Positions 34,568-43,790 of a stretch of DNA of 64,000 nt are shown in pieces. The notes under the pieces are model-generated. The model had not been told where the DNA came from and ran no database searches. It worked only from the letters and a program-made list of their open reading frames with translations. This DNA is from Pseudomonadota bacterium (lineage in GTDB: Bacteria > Pseudomonadota > Gammaproteobacteria > Steroidobacterales > Steroidobacteraceae), in NCBI GenBank assembly GCA_021807675.1, contig JAKBCR010000006.1, positions 1 through 64,000 on the forward strand. Direction: 5' to 3'. The stretch's first letter is position 1. Every line of letters begins with the position of its first letter. The translations under genes were made by a program, and so were the position numbers.

Positions 34568-35851
34568 ATGGCACGGGTCGTAGTCATCGGCGCGGGGCTG
34601 GGTGGAGTGCCGTGCGCGTACGAGCTGCGCAAGCGGCTCGGCAAGGCGCATCGCATCACCCTCATCGGCTCGTCGCCCTATCACGAGTTCACGCCTTCGA
34701 ATCCCTGGATCGCCGTCGGCTGGCGCAACCGCGAGCAGACGCGCGTCGCGCTGGCGGCTCCGCTCGCCGCGAAAGGGGTCGAGTGGATTCCCGAGGCGGT
34801 AGTCACGATCGACCCACAGGCGAACAGCCTGACGGTCGCCGACGGCCGGGTCGAGCAGTATGACTTCCTGGTCGTCGCGACGGGCCCGAAGCTCGCCTTC
34901 GACGAGGTGCCCGGGCTGGGGCCCGACGAGGGCTGGACGCAGTCGGTGTGCACGCAGGAGCACGCGGTGCGGGCGTTCGAGAAATACCAGGAGATCCTCG
35001 CGAGCCCGGGGCCCGTGATCGTCGGCGCGGCGGCGGGGGCAAGCTGCTTCGGTCCGGCCTACGAGTTCGCGATGATCGTCGATGCCGACCTGCGCAAGCG
35101 CAAGATGCGCGACCGGGTGCCGATGACGTTCGTGACGAGCGAGCCGTACATCGGCCACATGGGCCTGGGCGGCGTCGGCGACAGCAAGGGGCTCATGGAG
35201 TCGGAGCTGCGCCAGCGGCACATCAAGTGGATCACCAACGCGAAAATCACCCGGATCGAGGACGGGTCGATGGCGGTGACGGAGCACGATGATGACGCCA
35301 AGCCGCGCAAGGACCATGCGCTGCCGTTCAAGTACGCAATGGTGCTGCCGGCCTTCAAGGGCGTGGATGCCGTCGCGGCGGTGCCCGGACTCTGCAACCC
35401 GCGTGGCTTCGTGCTCGTCGATGAGCATCAGCGCTCGAAGAAATACCCCAACATCTACTCGGCGGGGGTATGCGTCGCGATCCCGCCGGTGGAGGCGACT
35501 CCCGTGCCGACCGGAGCGCCGAAGACAGGCTACATGATCGAATCGATGGTCACGGCGATCTGCGAGAACATCGCCGCCGAGCTCGCGGGGAAGCCCGCGA
35601 CCGCCGAAGGGACGTGGAATGCGATCTGTCTGGCCGACTTCGGCGATACGGGCGTGGCGTTCGTCGCGTTGCCGGAAATTCCTCCCCGCAACGTCACCTG
35701 GGCGAAGACCGGCAAGTGGGTCCATCTCGCCAAGATCGCCTTCGAGAAGTACTTCCTGCGCAAGGTGCGCACCGGCTCGGTGACGCCGGTGTACGAAAGG
35801 TATGTGCTCAAGGCCCTCGGCATCGTGACCCTGAAGCGGACCGGATCATGA
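34568..35851 (+). CDS. sqr: Sulfide:quinone oxidoreductase
   Basis: 427 residues from ATG 34568, with GGAGG upstream. FAD-binding VVVIGAGLGGVPCAYELR at the N-terminus, ATG-type motif VVATGPKLAF (about 103-111), and three cysteines at 128 (SVCTQEHA), 160 (GASCFGPAYEF) and 354 (AICLADFGD). The first two match the numbering of the catalytic Cys128 and Cys160 of the Acidithiobacillus ferrooxidans enzyme, and the third lies two residues from its Cys356. It oxidises sulfide to polysulfide or persulfide and passes electrons to quinone at the membrane, where the bd oxidase could take them. The stop overlaps the TolC-like start (ATGA). Confidence 0.88.
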   Translation: MARVVVIGAGLGGVPCAYELRKRLGKAHRITLIGSSPYHEFTPSNPWIAVGWRNREQTRVALAAPLAAKGVEWIPEAVVTIDPQANSLTVADGRVEQYDFLVVATGPKLAFDEVPGLGPDEGWTQSVCTQEHAVRAFEKYQEILASPGPVIVGAAAGASCFGPAYEFAMIVDADLRKRKMRDRVPMTFVTSEPYIGHMGLGGVGDSKGLMESELRQRHIKWITNAKITRIEDGSMAVTEHDDDAKPRKDHALPFKYAMVLPAFKGVDAVAAVPGLCNPRGFVLVDEHQRSKKYPNIYSAGVCVAIPPVEATPVPTGAPKTGYMIESMVTAICENIAAELAGKPATAEGTWNAICLADFGDTGVAFVALPEIPPRNVTWAKTGKWVHLAKIAFEKYFLRKVRTGSVTPVYERYVLKALGIVTLKRTGS

Positions 35852-37161
35852 GACGAGCGTCGCCCTTGCGCCGGACCGCCGCGTGCCTGGCCCTGGCGGC
35901 CACGACGCTGGTGGTGCAGCGCGCGCCAGCGGAATCGCTCGAGCAAGCCTGGCAGATGGCGATCGAGCACAACCAGACATTGGCAGCGGCCGAGGCGGAC
36001 GTGCAGAGCGCCCGCGCCAGGGTACGCGCGGCGCGGGATGCCCGCTGGCCGACGGTGGACACGAGCGTCGGCTATACGCGGTTGAATGCCTCACCGCAGC
36101 TCGACGTCGTCACTCCGGGTTTCACGTTCCGCTCCGGGCCGATTTTCAAGGACGATCAGTATGTCAGCGGGACCGTGCAGGTGAAGGTGCCCCTCTATGC
36201 GGGCGGGCAGATCAGCGCGGGTACGCATGCCGCGCGCCAGGCGCTCAGCGGGGCGTCGGCGCAGGAGCAAGCCACGCTGTCGGATCTGAAGCTGGCGGTC
36301 GCAGAGGCCTACGTGGGCGTGCTGCGCGCACGTAGTCAACTGGCCGTGGCGAACGCCAGCGTCAAGAGCCTCAGCGCGCACGTGAGCGACGTGAAGAGCA
36401 TGTTCCAGCGGCAAATGGTGGCCAAGAGCGACGTGCTTGCCGCCGAGGTGGCTCTCGCCAACTCCGAGGAGGCGCAAGTCAGCGCTGCAAACGCGGTGGA
36501 GGATGCGCTGGCAGGCTACAACCGCCTCCTCGGCGAGCCGCTAGGGCGCTCGCCGCGTCTCGATCGGAAGCTGACGGTCGATCCGTCGCTTCTCGGGGAG
36601 CCGCTGAGCGCGCTCGAGCGGCAAGCGCTCGCCTCGCGCAGCGAGCTCAAGGGGCTCGCTGCGCAATCGAATGCCCTCGCCGCCCAGGCCCGCGCTGTCA
36701 CGGCCACGCGGCTGCCGCACGTCGCCCTCACCGGCGGTTACACTCATTTCGACAACCAGATCCTCGACCGGCAGAACTTCTCGATGGTGGGCGTCGGCTT
36801 CACCTGGAAGATCTTCGACGGAGGGGTGGCCAGCAACGAGGCCGAGTCACTGCGCAGCGAGAGCCGCGCGGCCGGACGGCGTCTCCTCGACCTGCGATCA
36901 CAGATCGAGCTGCAGGTGCGCCAGGACTGGCTCGCCGTCAGGGCGGCGCAGGCCAGAGTGGCCGCTTCGCGCCGGGCCACGGCGCAGGCGGCGGAGAACC
37001 TGCGCATCTCGCGCGAGCTGTACGGGGTGGGGCTCGCCTCCAATACGCAGGTGCTCGAAGCCGTGACGCTCGAGGTCCAGGCGACCGGCAATCACGATAA
37101 TGCCGTGCTCGATGAGGGGCTGGCGGGGATCGAGCTCGCGTATGCCGTCGGAGGGCTGTAG
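35848..37161 (+). CDS. TolC-family outer membrane efflux protein
   Basis: 437 residues from ATG 35848, overlapping the SQR stop by 4 nt. Signal peptide about 1-29 (LALAATTLVVQRAPA). Two repeated outer-membrane-efflux halves (about 35-215 and 240-430) with long coiled-coil helices rich in Ala, Gln and Glu, and beta segments such as DTSVGYTRLN and VALTGGYTHF. It would complete a tripartite pump with the adaptor and RND permease upstream. Encoding it after SQR in one coupled unit ties the pump to sulfide metabolism. Confidence 0.9.
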   Translation: MRRASPLRRTAACLALAATTLVVQRAPAESLEQAWQMAIEHNQTLAAAEADVQSARARVRAARDARWPTVDTSVGYTRLNASPQLDVVTPGFTFRSGPIFKDDQYVSGTVQVKVPLYAGGQISAGTHAARQALSGASAQEQATLSDLKLAVAEAYVGVLRARSQLAVANASVKSLSAHVSDVKSMFQRQMVAKSDVLAAEVALANSEEAQVSAANAVEDALAGYNRLLGEPLGRSPRLDRKLTVDPSLLGEPLSALERQALASRSELKGLAAQSNALAAQARAVTATRLPHVALTGGYTHFDNQILDRQNFSMVGVGFTWKIFDGGVASNEAESLRSESRAAGRRLLDLRSQIELQVRQDWLAVRAAQARVAASRRATAQAAENLRISRELYGVGLASNTQVLEAVTLEVQATGNHDNAVLDEGLAGIELAYAVGGL

Positions 37162-37211
37162 GCGAAGCGTTGGACCCGCTAGAGGTCGAAGCTGGCGGCG
37201 CGAGCGCGTCG

Positions 37212-37993
37212 TCAGGCGAAGGTGTTCATACGGTTGCGACAGATCGCCAGGACGTCCGCAACGGTCTTGCCGTAATCGAAGGTCCGCGCGATCTTGTCAG
37301 GCAGCGCAATCCGGTCGACGGCTGCTTTCATTGCCTCGATCATGCTGTCCATTGCGGTATCCGCCTCGGCCATCTTCAATCCCGCATTGGCCGCTAACGC
37401 TCGAAAGTCGTCGCGGCGGCAGGCTGTTGCAGCAGATAGCGCTCCGTTGCTTCGCCTTCGCGGTACCACTGATTTTCGCGGGCAAGCGCCCAGATCGCGT
37501 CGGCGGCTCCGCGCGGGCATCGGTATTCCTCGACGAGACGCGAGGCGAGTGCCGCGCGTATGTTCACGTCAATCGAGGCAGCATGCTCACTGCGCAAGCG
37601 GAAGGCCTCGAGGAAGCGCTGGCGTATGGAGGAAACCGGAACGTGAAGCTCGCCCCGGCCATCGTCAACCACGGCCTGCCCGAGGGAAGGATGCGGCGGG
37701 GCTTCGTTCTGGACGATCTCCAGCGATCGCAGGCGCGTGCGTCGATTTCGGCGTCCGCTGAGGTAGAGCCGGCCGTCCGAGGTCGGCCCGAGCAGCACAG
37801 CGCTCGCTGCGGAGAGGTACGCGTTCGGATACAGGTAGCGGGCGATGCGGACTGCATGCCTGCGAACGAGTTCGTCCGGGTTATCGTCGGCGTCCACGTA
37901 GATGCCGCGCATGAGCTGGAGGAGCTGGCCTGCCTTGGCCCGATAATGGGCCTTGGCTCTGTCCAGGGTCTCGCCGACGAGGTAGAGTGCCAT
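37212..37993 (-). pseudogene. Decayed HipA-like toxin gene with AbiEi-like N-terminal domain
   Basis: From ATG 37993 a frame runs about 199 residues (MALYLVGETLDRAKAHYRAK ... AIWALARENQWYREGEATER) and stops at 37394. The last roughly 65 codons of a HipA-like C-terminus (DDFRALAANAGLKMAEADTA ... KTVADVLAICRNRMNTFA) continue in another frame to 37212. The junction is near 37415-37435. Full-length relatives, as I recall them, carry the HipA kinase body between these pieces, so this copy has an internal deletion with frameshift. The N-terminal piece resembles the winged-helix domain of AbiEi-type proteins and could still be made and bind DNA. Confidence 0.6.
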
Positions 37994-38002
37994 GGGACAT
38001 TC

Positions 38003-38033
38003 AACTTTCACGAATATCAGATGCGTGAAAGTT
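38003..38033. promoter_or_regulatory. Perfect 10-bp inverted repeat between divergent genes
   Basis: AACTTTCACG (38003-38012) and CGTGAAAGTT (38024-38033) are exact inverse complements with an 11-nt spacer. The repeat begins 10 nt before the start of the HipA-like remnant (minus) and ends 51 nt before the DOMON-like gene (plus). The centre-to-centre distance of 21 nt is two helical turns, as expected for a dimeric regulator. Confidence 0.65.
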
Positions 38034-38084
38034 TGGATCCGCCTCGAGGAGGACAGCGCGGCAGAAGCCGGCTTAGGATGAAGC

Positions 38085-38693
38085 ATGCTCGAGAGAAACA
38101 TCGCTTTTGTGTCTTTGCTGCCGCATGGGGATACCCCGGGCGAGGGGGTGCGACGCGTGGTCGCCCGGGCTGAGCTGGTTGAGCCGGAATCGCTGCGGCT
38201 GCAGTACGTACTCGAGGCGGATCCGGAGCGCGTTCGCCTGCCCGCGCCGGTGTCGGGCGGGGGCACGGCCGATCGGCTGTGGGCACACACCTGCTTCGAG
38301 GCGTTTGTCGGCCGCGCTGATTCGCCGCAGTACCTGGAGCTCAATTTCTCGCCCTCCGGCGAGTGGGCGGCGTACCGCTTCGAGTCGTATCGGCAGGGGA
38401 TGGCGCCGGCGGCGCTGGAGGAACCGCCGCGGCTGGCGGTGCGAGGCGGCGAGCAGCGGCTCGAGCTGGAGGCTGAGGTTCAACTGAGGGGGGCGCTGCC
38501 GGGGCTGGGCGCCGCCGCCGTTGGCGTAGGAGCCGGGAACGGCCGCATGCGGATCGCCCTCAGTACGGTAGTGGAGGACCAGGACGGCGGGCTGTCATAC
38601 TGGGCGCTGCGCCACCCGGCCGGGAGGCCGGATTTCCATCATCCCGACAACTTTACGCTCGCGTTCCCAGTTCCCTGGAACCCTGTCCAATGA
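38085..38693 (+). CDS. DOMON-like domain protein
   Basis: 202 residues from ATG 38085, with AGGA about 7 nt upstream. No signal peptide. Seen: LWAHTCFEAFVGRADSPQYLELNFSPSG and WAAYRFESYRQGM in the centre and YWALRHPAGRPDFHHPDNF near the end, the pattern of the bacterial DOMON-like family (carbohydrate-binding beta-sandwich fold). Function is unknown. Its stop overlaps the start of the NamZ gene by 4 nt (ATGA), so the two are probably translated together and may act on the same cell-wall sugar. Confidence 0.75.
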   Translation: MLERNIAFVSLLPHGDTPGEGVRRVVARAELVEPESLRLQYVLEADPERVRLPAPVSGGGTADRLWAHTCFEAFVGRADSPQYLELNFSPSGEWAAYRFESYRQGMAPAALEEPPRLAVRGGEQRLELEAEVQLRGALPGLGAAAVGVGAGNGRMRIALSTVVEDQDGGLSYWALRHPAGRPDFHHPDNFTLAFPVPWNPVQ

Positions 38694-39895
38694 AATACGG
38701 GATCGACCGCCTGCTCGAGGAGCCACAGCTCCGCAAGCCGCTCGCCGGAAGGGGCGTGGCACTGCTCGCCCACCCGGCCTCCGTGACGCGCGATCTGGTG
38801 CACTCCCTGGATGCCTTGGCGGCGCTCGGTGATGTCCGGCTGACGGCTGCGTTCGGACCGCAGCACGGGCTGCGCGGGGATAAGCAGGACAACATGGTGG
38901 AGTCCGCCGACTTCATCGACGCGGTGCATGGGATCCCCGTATTCAGTCTTTATGGGGAGGTGAGGCGACCGACTGAGCGCATGATGGACAGCTTCGACGT
39001 CCTGCTGGTGGATTTGCAGGACGTCGGCTGCCGCGTGTACACATTCGTGACGACGCTTCGATACGTCCTGGAGGAAGCCGCGAGGCGGCGCAAGACAGTG
39101 TGGGTGCTCGACCGTCCCAATCCCATTGGCCGGCCGGTGGAGGGTCTGTCTCTGTTGGCAGGCTCCGAGAGTTTCGTAGGGCCGGGACGCATGCCGATGC
39201 GTCACGGGCTGACGCTGGGAGAGCTGGCGCGCTGGTTCGTCTCGACGCTGAAGCTCGATGTTGACTGCCAAGTCGTTCCGCTCGAGGGCTGGGAGCCGCA
39301 CGCCGCGCCGGGATACGGCTGGCCCATGGGCCGGCGCACCTGGGTCAATCCGAGCCCCAACGCGCCGACACTGTGGATGGCGCGCTGCTATCCGGGCACG
39401 GTGATGTTGGAAGGAACCACCCTGTCGGAGGGACGGGGAACCACCCGGCCGCTGGAGCTCTTCGGTGCGCCCGATCTCGACGTGCGTACGCTCCTGACAA
39501 CGATGCGGGAGCTGGCGCCAGGCTGGATGCGCGGCTGCCGGGCGAGGCCCTGCTGGTTCGAGCCGACCTTCCACAAGCATGCCGGCAAGCTCTGCGCCGG
39601 CGTGCAATTCCACGTGGAGGACGCCATCTACTACGAGCACGAGGCGTTTCGGCCGTGGCGGATCATGGCGCTCGTCTTCAAGGCGCTGCGGCGCCTCGTG
39701 CCCGAGTATCCGCTGTGGCGGGACTTCCCCTATGAGTACGAGCGCGACCGCCTGGCGATCGATGTGATCAACGGCGGCGATCTGCTGCGGCGCTGGGTCG
39801 ATGATCCGGCGGCCGTGCCCGGCGATCTCGAAGCGGTGGCGTCGAAGGACGAGGCCGCCTGGACCGCCGAGCGGCAGCCGTACCTCTTGTATTGA
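38690..39895 (+). CDS. DUF1343 / NamZ-type exo-beta-N-acetylmuramidase
   Basis: 401 residues. Seen: GVALLAHPASVTRD, AFGPQHGLRGDKQDNMVES, VFSLYGEVRRPTERMM, DVLLVDLQDVGCRVYTFVTT and NPIGRPVEGL, all typical of the DUF1343 family. The founding member NamZ (Bacillus YbbC) removes terminal MurNAc from peptidoglycan fragments. No signal peptide is visible, so a cytoplasmic role in muropeptide recycling is likely here. Translationally coupled to the DOMON-like gene. Confidence 0.85.
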   Translation: MKYGIDRLLEEPQLRKPLAGRGVALLAHPASVTRDLVHSLDALAALGDVRLTAAFGPQHGLRGDKQDNMVESADFIDAVHGIPVFSLYGEVRRPTERMMDSFDVLLVDLQDVGCRVYTFVTTLRYVLEEAARRRKTVWVLDRPNPIGRPVEGLSLLAGSESFVGPGRMPMRHGLTLGELARWFVSTLKLDVDCQVVPLEGWEPHAAPGYGWPMGRRTWVNPSPNAPTLWMARCYPGTVMLEGTTLSEGRGTTRPLELFGAPDLDVRTLLTTMRELAPGWMRGCRARPCWFEPTFHKHAGKLCAGVQFHVEDAIYYEHEAFRPWRIMALVFKALRRLVPEYPLWRDFPYEYERDRLAIDVINGGDLLRRWVDDPAAVPGDLEAVASKDEAAWTAERQPYLLY

Positions 39896-39901
39896 GCGCG
39901 T

Positions 39902-42301
39902 ATGGAGCCTGCCCGCGACATCACTGGCTACCGCAAGCACTGGGCCGAGCGCTTCGGCACGGCGCCCTTCCTGCCCATGTCCCGGGCGGAAATGGACGAG
40001 CTCGGCTGGGACAGCTGCGACATCATCATCGTGACCGGCGATGCCTACGTCGATCATCCGAGCTTCGGGATGGCAATCGTCGGCCGTGTGCTCGAAGCGC
40101 AGGGGTTTCGCGTCGGCATCATCGCGCAGCCCGATTGGCAGGGGGCGGAAGCGTTAGCGGCGCTAGGCCGTCCCAACCTCTTCTTCGGCATCACCGCCGG
40201 CAACATGGACTCCATGGTCAACCGCTACACGGCCGATCGCCGGCTGCGCAGCGATGATGCCTACACGCCCGGAGGCGTCGGCGGCAAGCGGCCCGACCGC
40301 TCGGTGATCGTCTACGCCCAGCGCGCGCGTGAGGCATTCAAGGATGTACCGATCGTCATCGGCGGCATCGAGGCATCATTGCGCCGTATCGCGCATTTCG
40401 ACTACTGGTCGGAAAAGGTGCGCCGCTCGGTTCTGCTCGATGCCAAGGCGGACTTGGCTGTCTACGGCAACGGCGAGCGCCAGATCTGTGAGATCGCCCA
40501 TCGTCTCGCGGCCGGGGAACCGATCGGCGACATCACGGACGTGCGCGGTACCGCATTTGCCCGCAGGTCGGTCCCGGAAGGCTGGATCGAAATCGACTCG
40601 ACGCATCTCGATGCGCCAGGGCCGATCGCGCCACACTCCGATCCCTACGCCACCGAGCCCGAGCAGACGGCGCCGGGGCGGACAGCCGAGGACGGGGCTT
40701 CGGGAGCGACGCCGCACTCGGCCGCCGCAGGCGCGGAAAAGGTCGTCAGGTTCGTCCGGCGCGTCAGGAATGCCGACCGCGGGCGCAGCGTCATCCGAAT
40801 GCCTTCCTACGAGCAAGTGGCCTCCGATCCGGTGTTGTACGCGCACGCCTCCCGGATCCTGCATCTCGAGGCCAATCCCGGCAACGCCCGCGCGCTGGTG
40901 CAGCGTCATGGCGACCTCGAGGTGTGGCTTAACCCACCGCCCATCCCGCTCACCACGACGGAGATGGATTGGGTGTACGAACGGCCCTTCCGCCGCCGCC
41001 CGCATCCGAGCTACGGCGATGCCAACATCCCCGCCTACAAGATGATCCGCTTCTCGGTGGCCATCCAGCGCGGCTGCTTCGGGGGGTGTACGTTCTGCTC
41101 CATCACGGAGCACGAGGGGCGCATCATCCAGAGCCGCTCGGAGCGCTCCGTGATCCGGGAGGTCGAGGCGATCCGCGACGAGGTGCCGGGCTTCACCGGG
41201 GTCATCTCCGACCTGGGCGGTCCCACGGCCAACATGTACCGGCTCGCCTGCCGCAGCCGCGAGATCGAGAGCGCCTGCCGCCGGCCGTCCTGCGTCTATC
41301 CCGGGATCTGTCCCAACCTCGACACCGATCACGCGCCGCTCATCAGCCTCTACCGGAAGGTCCGCGAGCTGCCCGGCATCCGCAAGGTTCTCATCGCCTC
41401 GGGCGTGCGTTACGACCTGGCGGTGGAGTCGCCGGAGTACGTGAAGGAGCTGGCTCAGCATCACACGGGCGGCTACCTCAAGATCGCACCGGAGGCGATC
41501 TCCGAGGGACCGCTGTCGATGATGATGAAGCCGGGCATCGGCACCTACGACCGCTTCAAGGCGTTGTTCGACCGCTACTCGCGTGAAGCCGGCAAGGAGC
41601 AGTATCTCATTCCTTACTTCATCGCGGCCCATCCGGGCACGGGCGAGGAGGACATGCTGGAGCTCGCCCTGTGGCTGAAGCGAAACGGCTTCCGCGCCGA
41701 TCAGGTGCAGGCTTTTCTCCCCTCGCCCATGGCTACCGCGACCGCGATGTATCACTCCGGCAAGAATCCGCTGCGACGGCTGAGCCGCGCCGGCGGCGAG
41801 GTGCGGGTGCCCAAGGGGCTGAAGGTGCGGCGGCTTCACAAGGCGTTCCTGCGCTATCACGATCCCGACAACTGGCCGATGCTGCGCGAGGCGCTGCGCC
41901 GCATGGGTCGCGCCGATCTCATCGGCAACAGCAGGCATCAGCTCGTCCCGGCCTACCAGCCCGCCGGGACTGGGCGAGCCGGTGCCTCTCAGCGAGGACA
42001 CTTAACGTGTCCGCGCTCCGGCGAGCGCCCGCAGACGGATGTGCGGGCCGGGGTGGCGTCCGCCAGGGACGGCCAGAGGCATGGTGTCTTCCGCACCCAA
42101 CATACCGGCCTGCCGCACGACAAAATCGCAGGAGCGATTTTGGACGGCGAACGCCGGCCCGAGCAGATCGCCCGGAGCGATCGGCCACGACAAGCGCGCC
42201 AGCGCTTGGCGGCCCCGAAGGGGCGAGGCCCAGGATGGGCAGAGCAACGGCGCGGCGCAGGGACGAGGCCGCGCAATCCGCGGGCCGCGCGCAGGAAGTA
42301 A
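39902..42301 (+). CDS. YgiQ-family radical SAM protein
   Basis: 799 residues from ATG 39902, 6 nt after the NamZ stop. N-terminal part [20 protein letters not shown] and [20 protein letters not shown]; radical SAM cluster [11 protein letters not shown] (three Cys) near residue 395; then a second Cys-rich part [20 protein letters not shown]. Homology ends near residue 690 ([13 protein letters not shown]). The remaining roughly 110 residues are Arg/Gly-rich, and their DNA contains repeat-like elements (42061-42142), so the tail may be read through an inserted repeat. Substrate is unknown. Confidence 0.88.
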   Translation: MEPARDITGYRKHWAERFGTAPFLPMSRAEMDELGWDSCDIIIVTGDAYVDHPSFGMAIVGRVLEAQGFRVGIIAQPDWQGAEALAALGRPNLFFGITAGNMDSMVNRYTADRRLRSDDAYTPGGVGGKRPDRSVIVYAQRAREAFKDVPIVIGGIEASLRRIAHFDYWSEKVRRSVLLDAKADLAVYGNGERQICEIAHRLAAGEPIGDITDVRGTAFARRSVPEGWIEIDSTHLDAPGPIAPHSDPYATEPEQTAPGRTAEDGASGATPHSAAAGAEKVVRFVRRVRNADRGRSVIRMPSYEQVASDPVLYAHASRILHLEANPGNARALVQRHGDLEVWLNPPPIPLTTTEMDWVYERPFRRRPHPSYGDANIPAYKMIRFSVAIQRGCFGGCTFCSITEHEGRIIQSRSERSVIREVEAIRDEVPGFTGVISDLGGPTANMYRLACRSREIESACRRPSCVYPGICPNLDTDHAPLISLYRKVRELPGIRKVLIASGVRYDLAVESPEYVKELAQHHTGGYLKIAPEAISEGPLSMMMKPGIGTYDRFKALFDRYSREAGKEQYLIPYFIAAHPGTGEEDMLELALWLKRNGFRADQVQAFLPSPMATATAMYHSGKNPLRRLSRAGGEVRVPKGLKVRRLHKAFLRYHDPDNWPMLREALRRMGRADLIGNSRHQLVPAYQPAGTGRAGASQRGHLTCPRSGERPQTDVRAGVASARDGQRHGVFRTQHTGLPHDKIAGAILDGERRPEQIARSDRPRQARQRLAAPKGRGPGWAEQRRGAGTRPRNPRAARRK
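42061..42142. repeat. REP-like repeat inside 3' end of ygiQ-type gene
   Basis: CGCCAGGGACGGCCAG begins a 24-nt segment (42061-42084) that recurs with two changes at 55120-55143. It is followed by a 9-bp inverted repeat CAAAATCGC / GCGATTTTG with an AGGA loop (42121-42142). The string GCAGGAGCGATTTT resembles the GTAGGAGCGG core of REP elements known from Pseudomonas and Xanthomonas. Confidence 0.5.
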
Positions 42302-42313
42302 CCCGAGGCAGCC

Positions 42314-43765
42314 ATGAGCAGACCGACGTGCAATCGCGTCTCGATCGCAGGTGCGCTGGTCGTCCTGGCGGCCTTGGGCGTGGCAACGGCGCTGGTCCTA
42401 CCGCGCATCGCGGCCGCGGCCGTCGGCAATGGCCTGGCGCCGGCGCAGGCCAGCCCCCCGCCGACATCGGCGAGCGTCGGCAGGGGTCCGACGCCGGCGC
42501 TCGGGCTTCAGATGCGCGGGGCGATTGGGCCGGCGATGGCGCAGTACATCGAGCACGGGCTCGAGGTCGCCGAGCAGCGCGGCAGTCCCTTCGTCATCCT
42601 GCAGATCGATACCCCGGGGGGCCTCGAGACCTCCATGCGCGAGATCATCAGCGCCATCCTGGCTTCGCCCGTGCCGGTCGTGGGCTACGTCGCGCCGCCC
42701 GGCGCGCGAGCGGCGAGCGCGGGCACTTACATCCTCTATGCCTGCCACTTCGCCGCCATGGCGCCAGCGACCAATCTCGGCGCCGCCACCCCGGTGTCGA
42801 TCGGCGGCTCCGAGCCGGCGCCGCCGCCGGAAAGCGCCGAGAAGCCCGGCAAGAAGACTCGCGGCGCCCGGCGGGGCCCTCCGATGAGCGCGGAGCAGCG
42901 CAAGGTCCTCAACGACTCGATTGCTTACATCCGCGGTCTCGCCGAGCTGCGCGGCCGCAATGCCGACTGGGCGGAGCAGGCCGTGCGCGGCGCGGCGAGC
43001 CTGCCGGCGACGCAGGCGCTGCAGCAGCACGTCATCGACTTCATCGCGCCCAACCTGAGGAGTCTGCTGACCCAGTTGAATGGCCGGGAGACTCAGATAG
43101 GAGACCGGACGGTGAGGCTCGATACCCGGGGCGTGCGAGTCGTGTGGCTGAAGCCCGACTGGCGCACGCGACTGCTCGGCATCATCACCAATCCCGAGAT
43201 CGCTTACGGCCTCCTGATGATCGGCATCTGGGGCCTGCTCTTCGAGGGATTTCATCCCGGCGGGGTATTGCCGGGCGTGGTCGGTGTGGTCTCGCTCCTG
43301 GTCGCGCTGTTCGCCTTTCAACTCCTGCCGACCAATTTCGCCGGGCTCGCGCTGGTCGCGGTCGGCGCCGGGATGATGGCGGGGGAGTTCTTCTTCCCGA
43401 CTTACGGCTCGCTCGGCATCGGCGGCCTCATCGCTTTCGTCGTCGGGTCGCTCATTCTCTTCTCGCAGGCTTCCGGCCTCGTGGTGGCAAGGCCGCTCAT
43501 CGGTGGTATCGCGACGGTCGGGGGCCTCGTGATTCTCGGGATCGTGTATCTTGCGACTCGCGCGGCCCGCACCCGGGTCGCCACGGGTACGCAGGCGATG
43601 CTCGGCGCCACCGTCGAGGCGGCGGAGGATTTCGCTGCCCGAGGGCGGGTCCATTACGGCGGTGAGCTGTGGAATGCCTGCAGCACGGAGCCCTTGAAGG
43701 CGGGACAGGCGGCGCGCGTGGTAAAAGTGGAAGGTCTAACATTGTGGGTGGAGCCGTTGCGATAA
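42314..43765 (+). CDS. NfeD-family membrane serine protease (ClpP-like domain plus NfeD)
   Basis: 483 residues from ATG 42314, with GAGG upstream. Signal/anchor about 8-38; ClpP-class domain about 55-260 with nucleophile region GARAASAGTYILYA and the general-base Lys in the QRKVLNDSIAYIRGLAELRG block. Four or five membrane helices follow (about 295-420), and a C-terminal OB-fold NfeD domain (about 425-483; AMLGATVEAAEDF). A long Pro/Lys-rich insert (GSEPAPPPESAEKPGKKTRG) interrupts the protease domain, as in other NfeD1b proteins. It adjoins the slipin gene, the usual partner. Confidence 0.88.
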   Translation: MSRPTCNRVSIAGALVVLAALGVATALVLPRIAAAAVGNGLAPAQASPPPTSASVGRGPTPALGLQMRGAIGPAMAQYIEHGLEVAEQRGSPFVILQIDTPGGLETSMREIISAILASPVPVVGYVAPPGARAASAGTYILYACHFAAMAPATNLGAATPVSIGGSEPAPPPESAEKPGKKTRGARRGPPMSAEQRKVLNDSIAYIRGLAELRGRNADWAEQAVRGAASLPATQALQQHVIDFIAPNLRSLLTQLNGRETQIGDRTVRLDTRGVRVVWLKPDWRTRLLGIITNPEIAYGLLMIGIWGLLFEGFHPGGVLPGVVGVVSLLVALFAFQLLPTNFAGLALVAVGAGMMAGEFFFPTYGSLGIGGLIAFVVGSLILFSQASGLVVARPLIGGIATVGGLVILGIVYLATRAARTRVATGTQAMLGATVEAAEDFAARGRVHYGGELWNACSTEPLKAGQAARVVKVEGLTLWVEPLR

Positions 43766-43790
43766 CGGCCGGCTTCGACCGGAGACGCTC

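Noticed and set aside
31940-35725. A 1261-codon open frame on the minus strand
   Set aside because: It lies antisense to the RND permease and SQR genes, which have clear families and motifs. Its sequence is Arg/His/Asp-rich low complexity, as expected for the complement of GC-rich coding DNA.
37100-38173. A 357-codon plus-strand frame across the HipA-like remnant
   Set aside because: It is antisense to recognisable AbiEi/HipA-like sequence and overlaps the TolC-like gene end; composition is that of a shadow frame.
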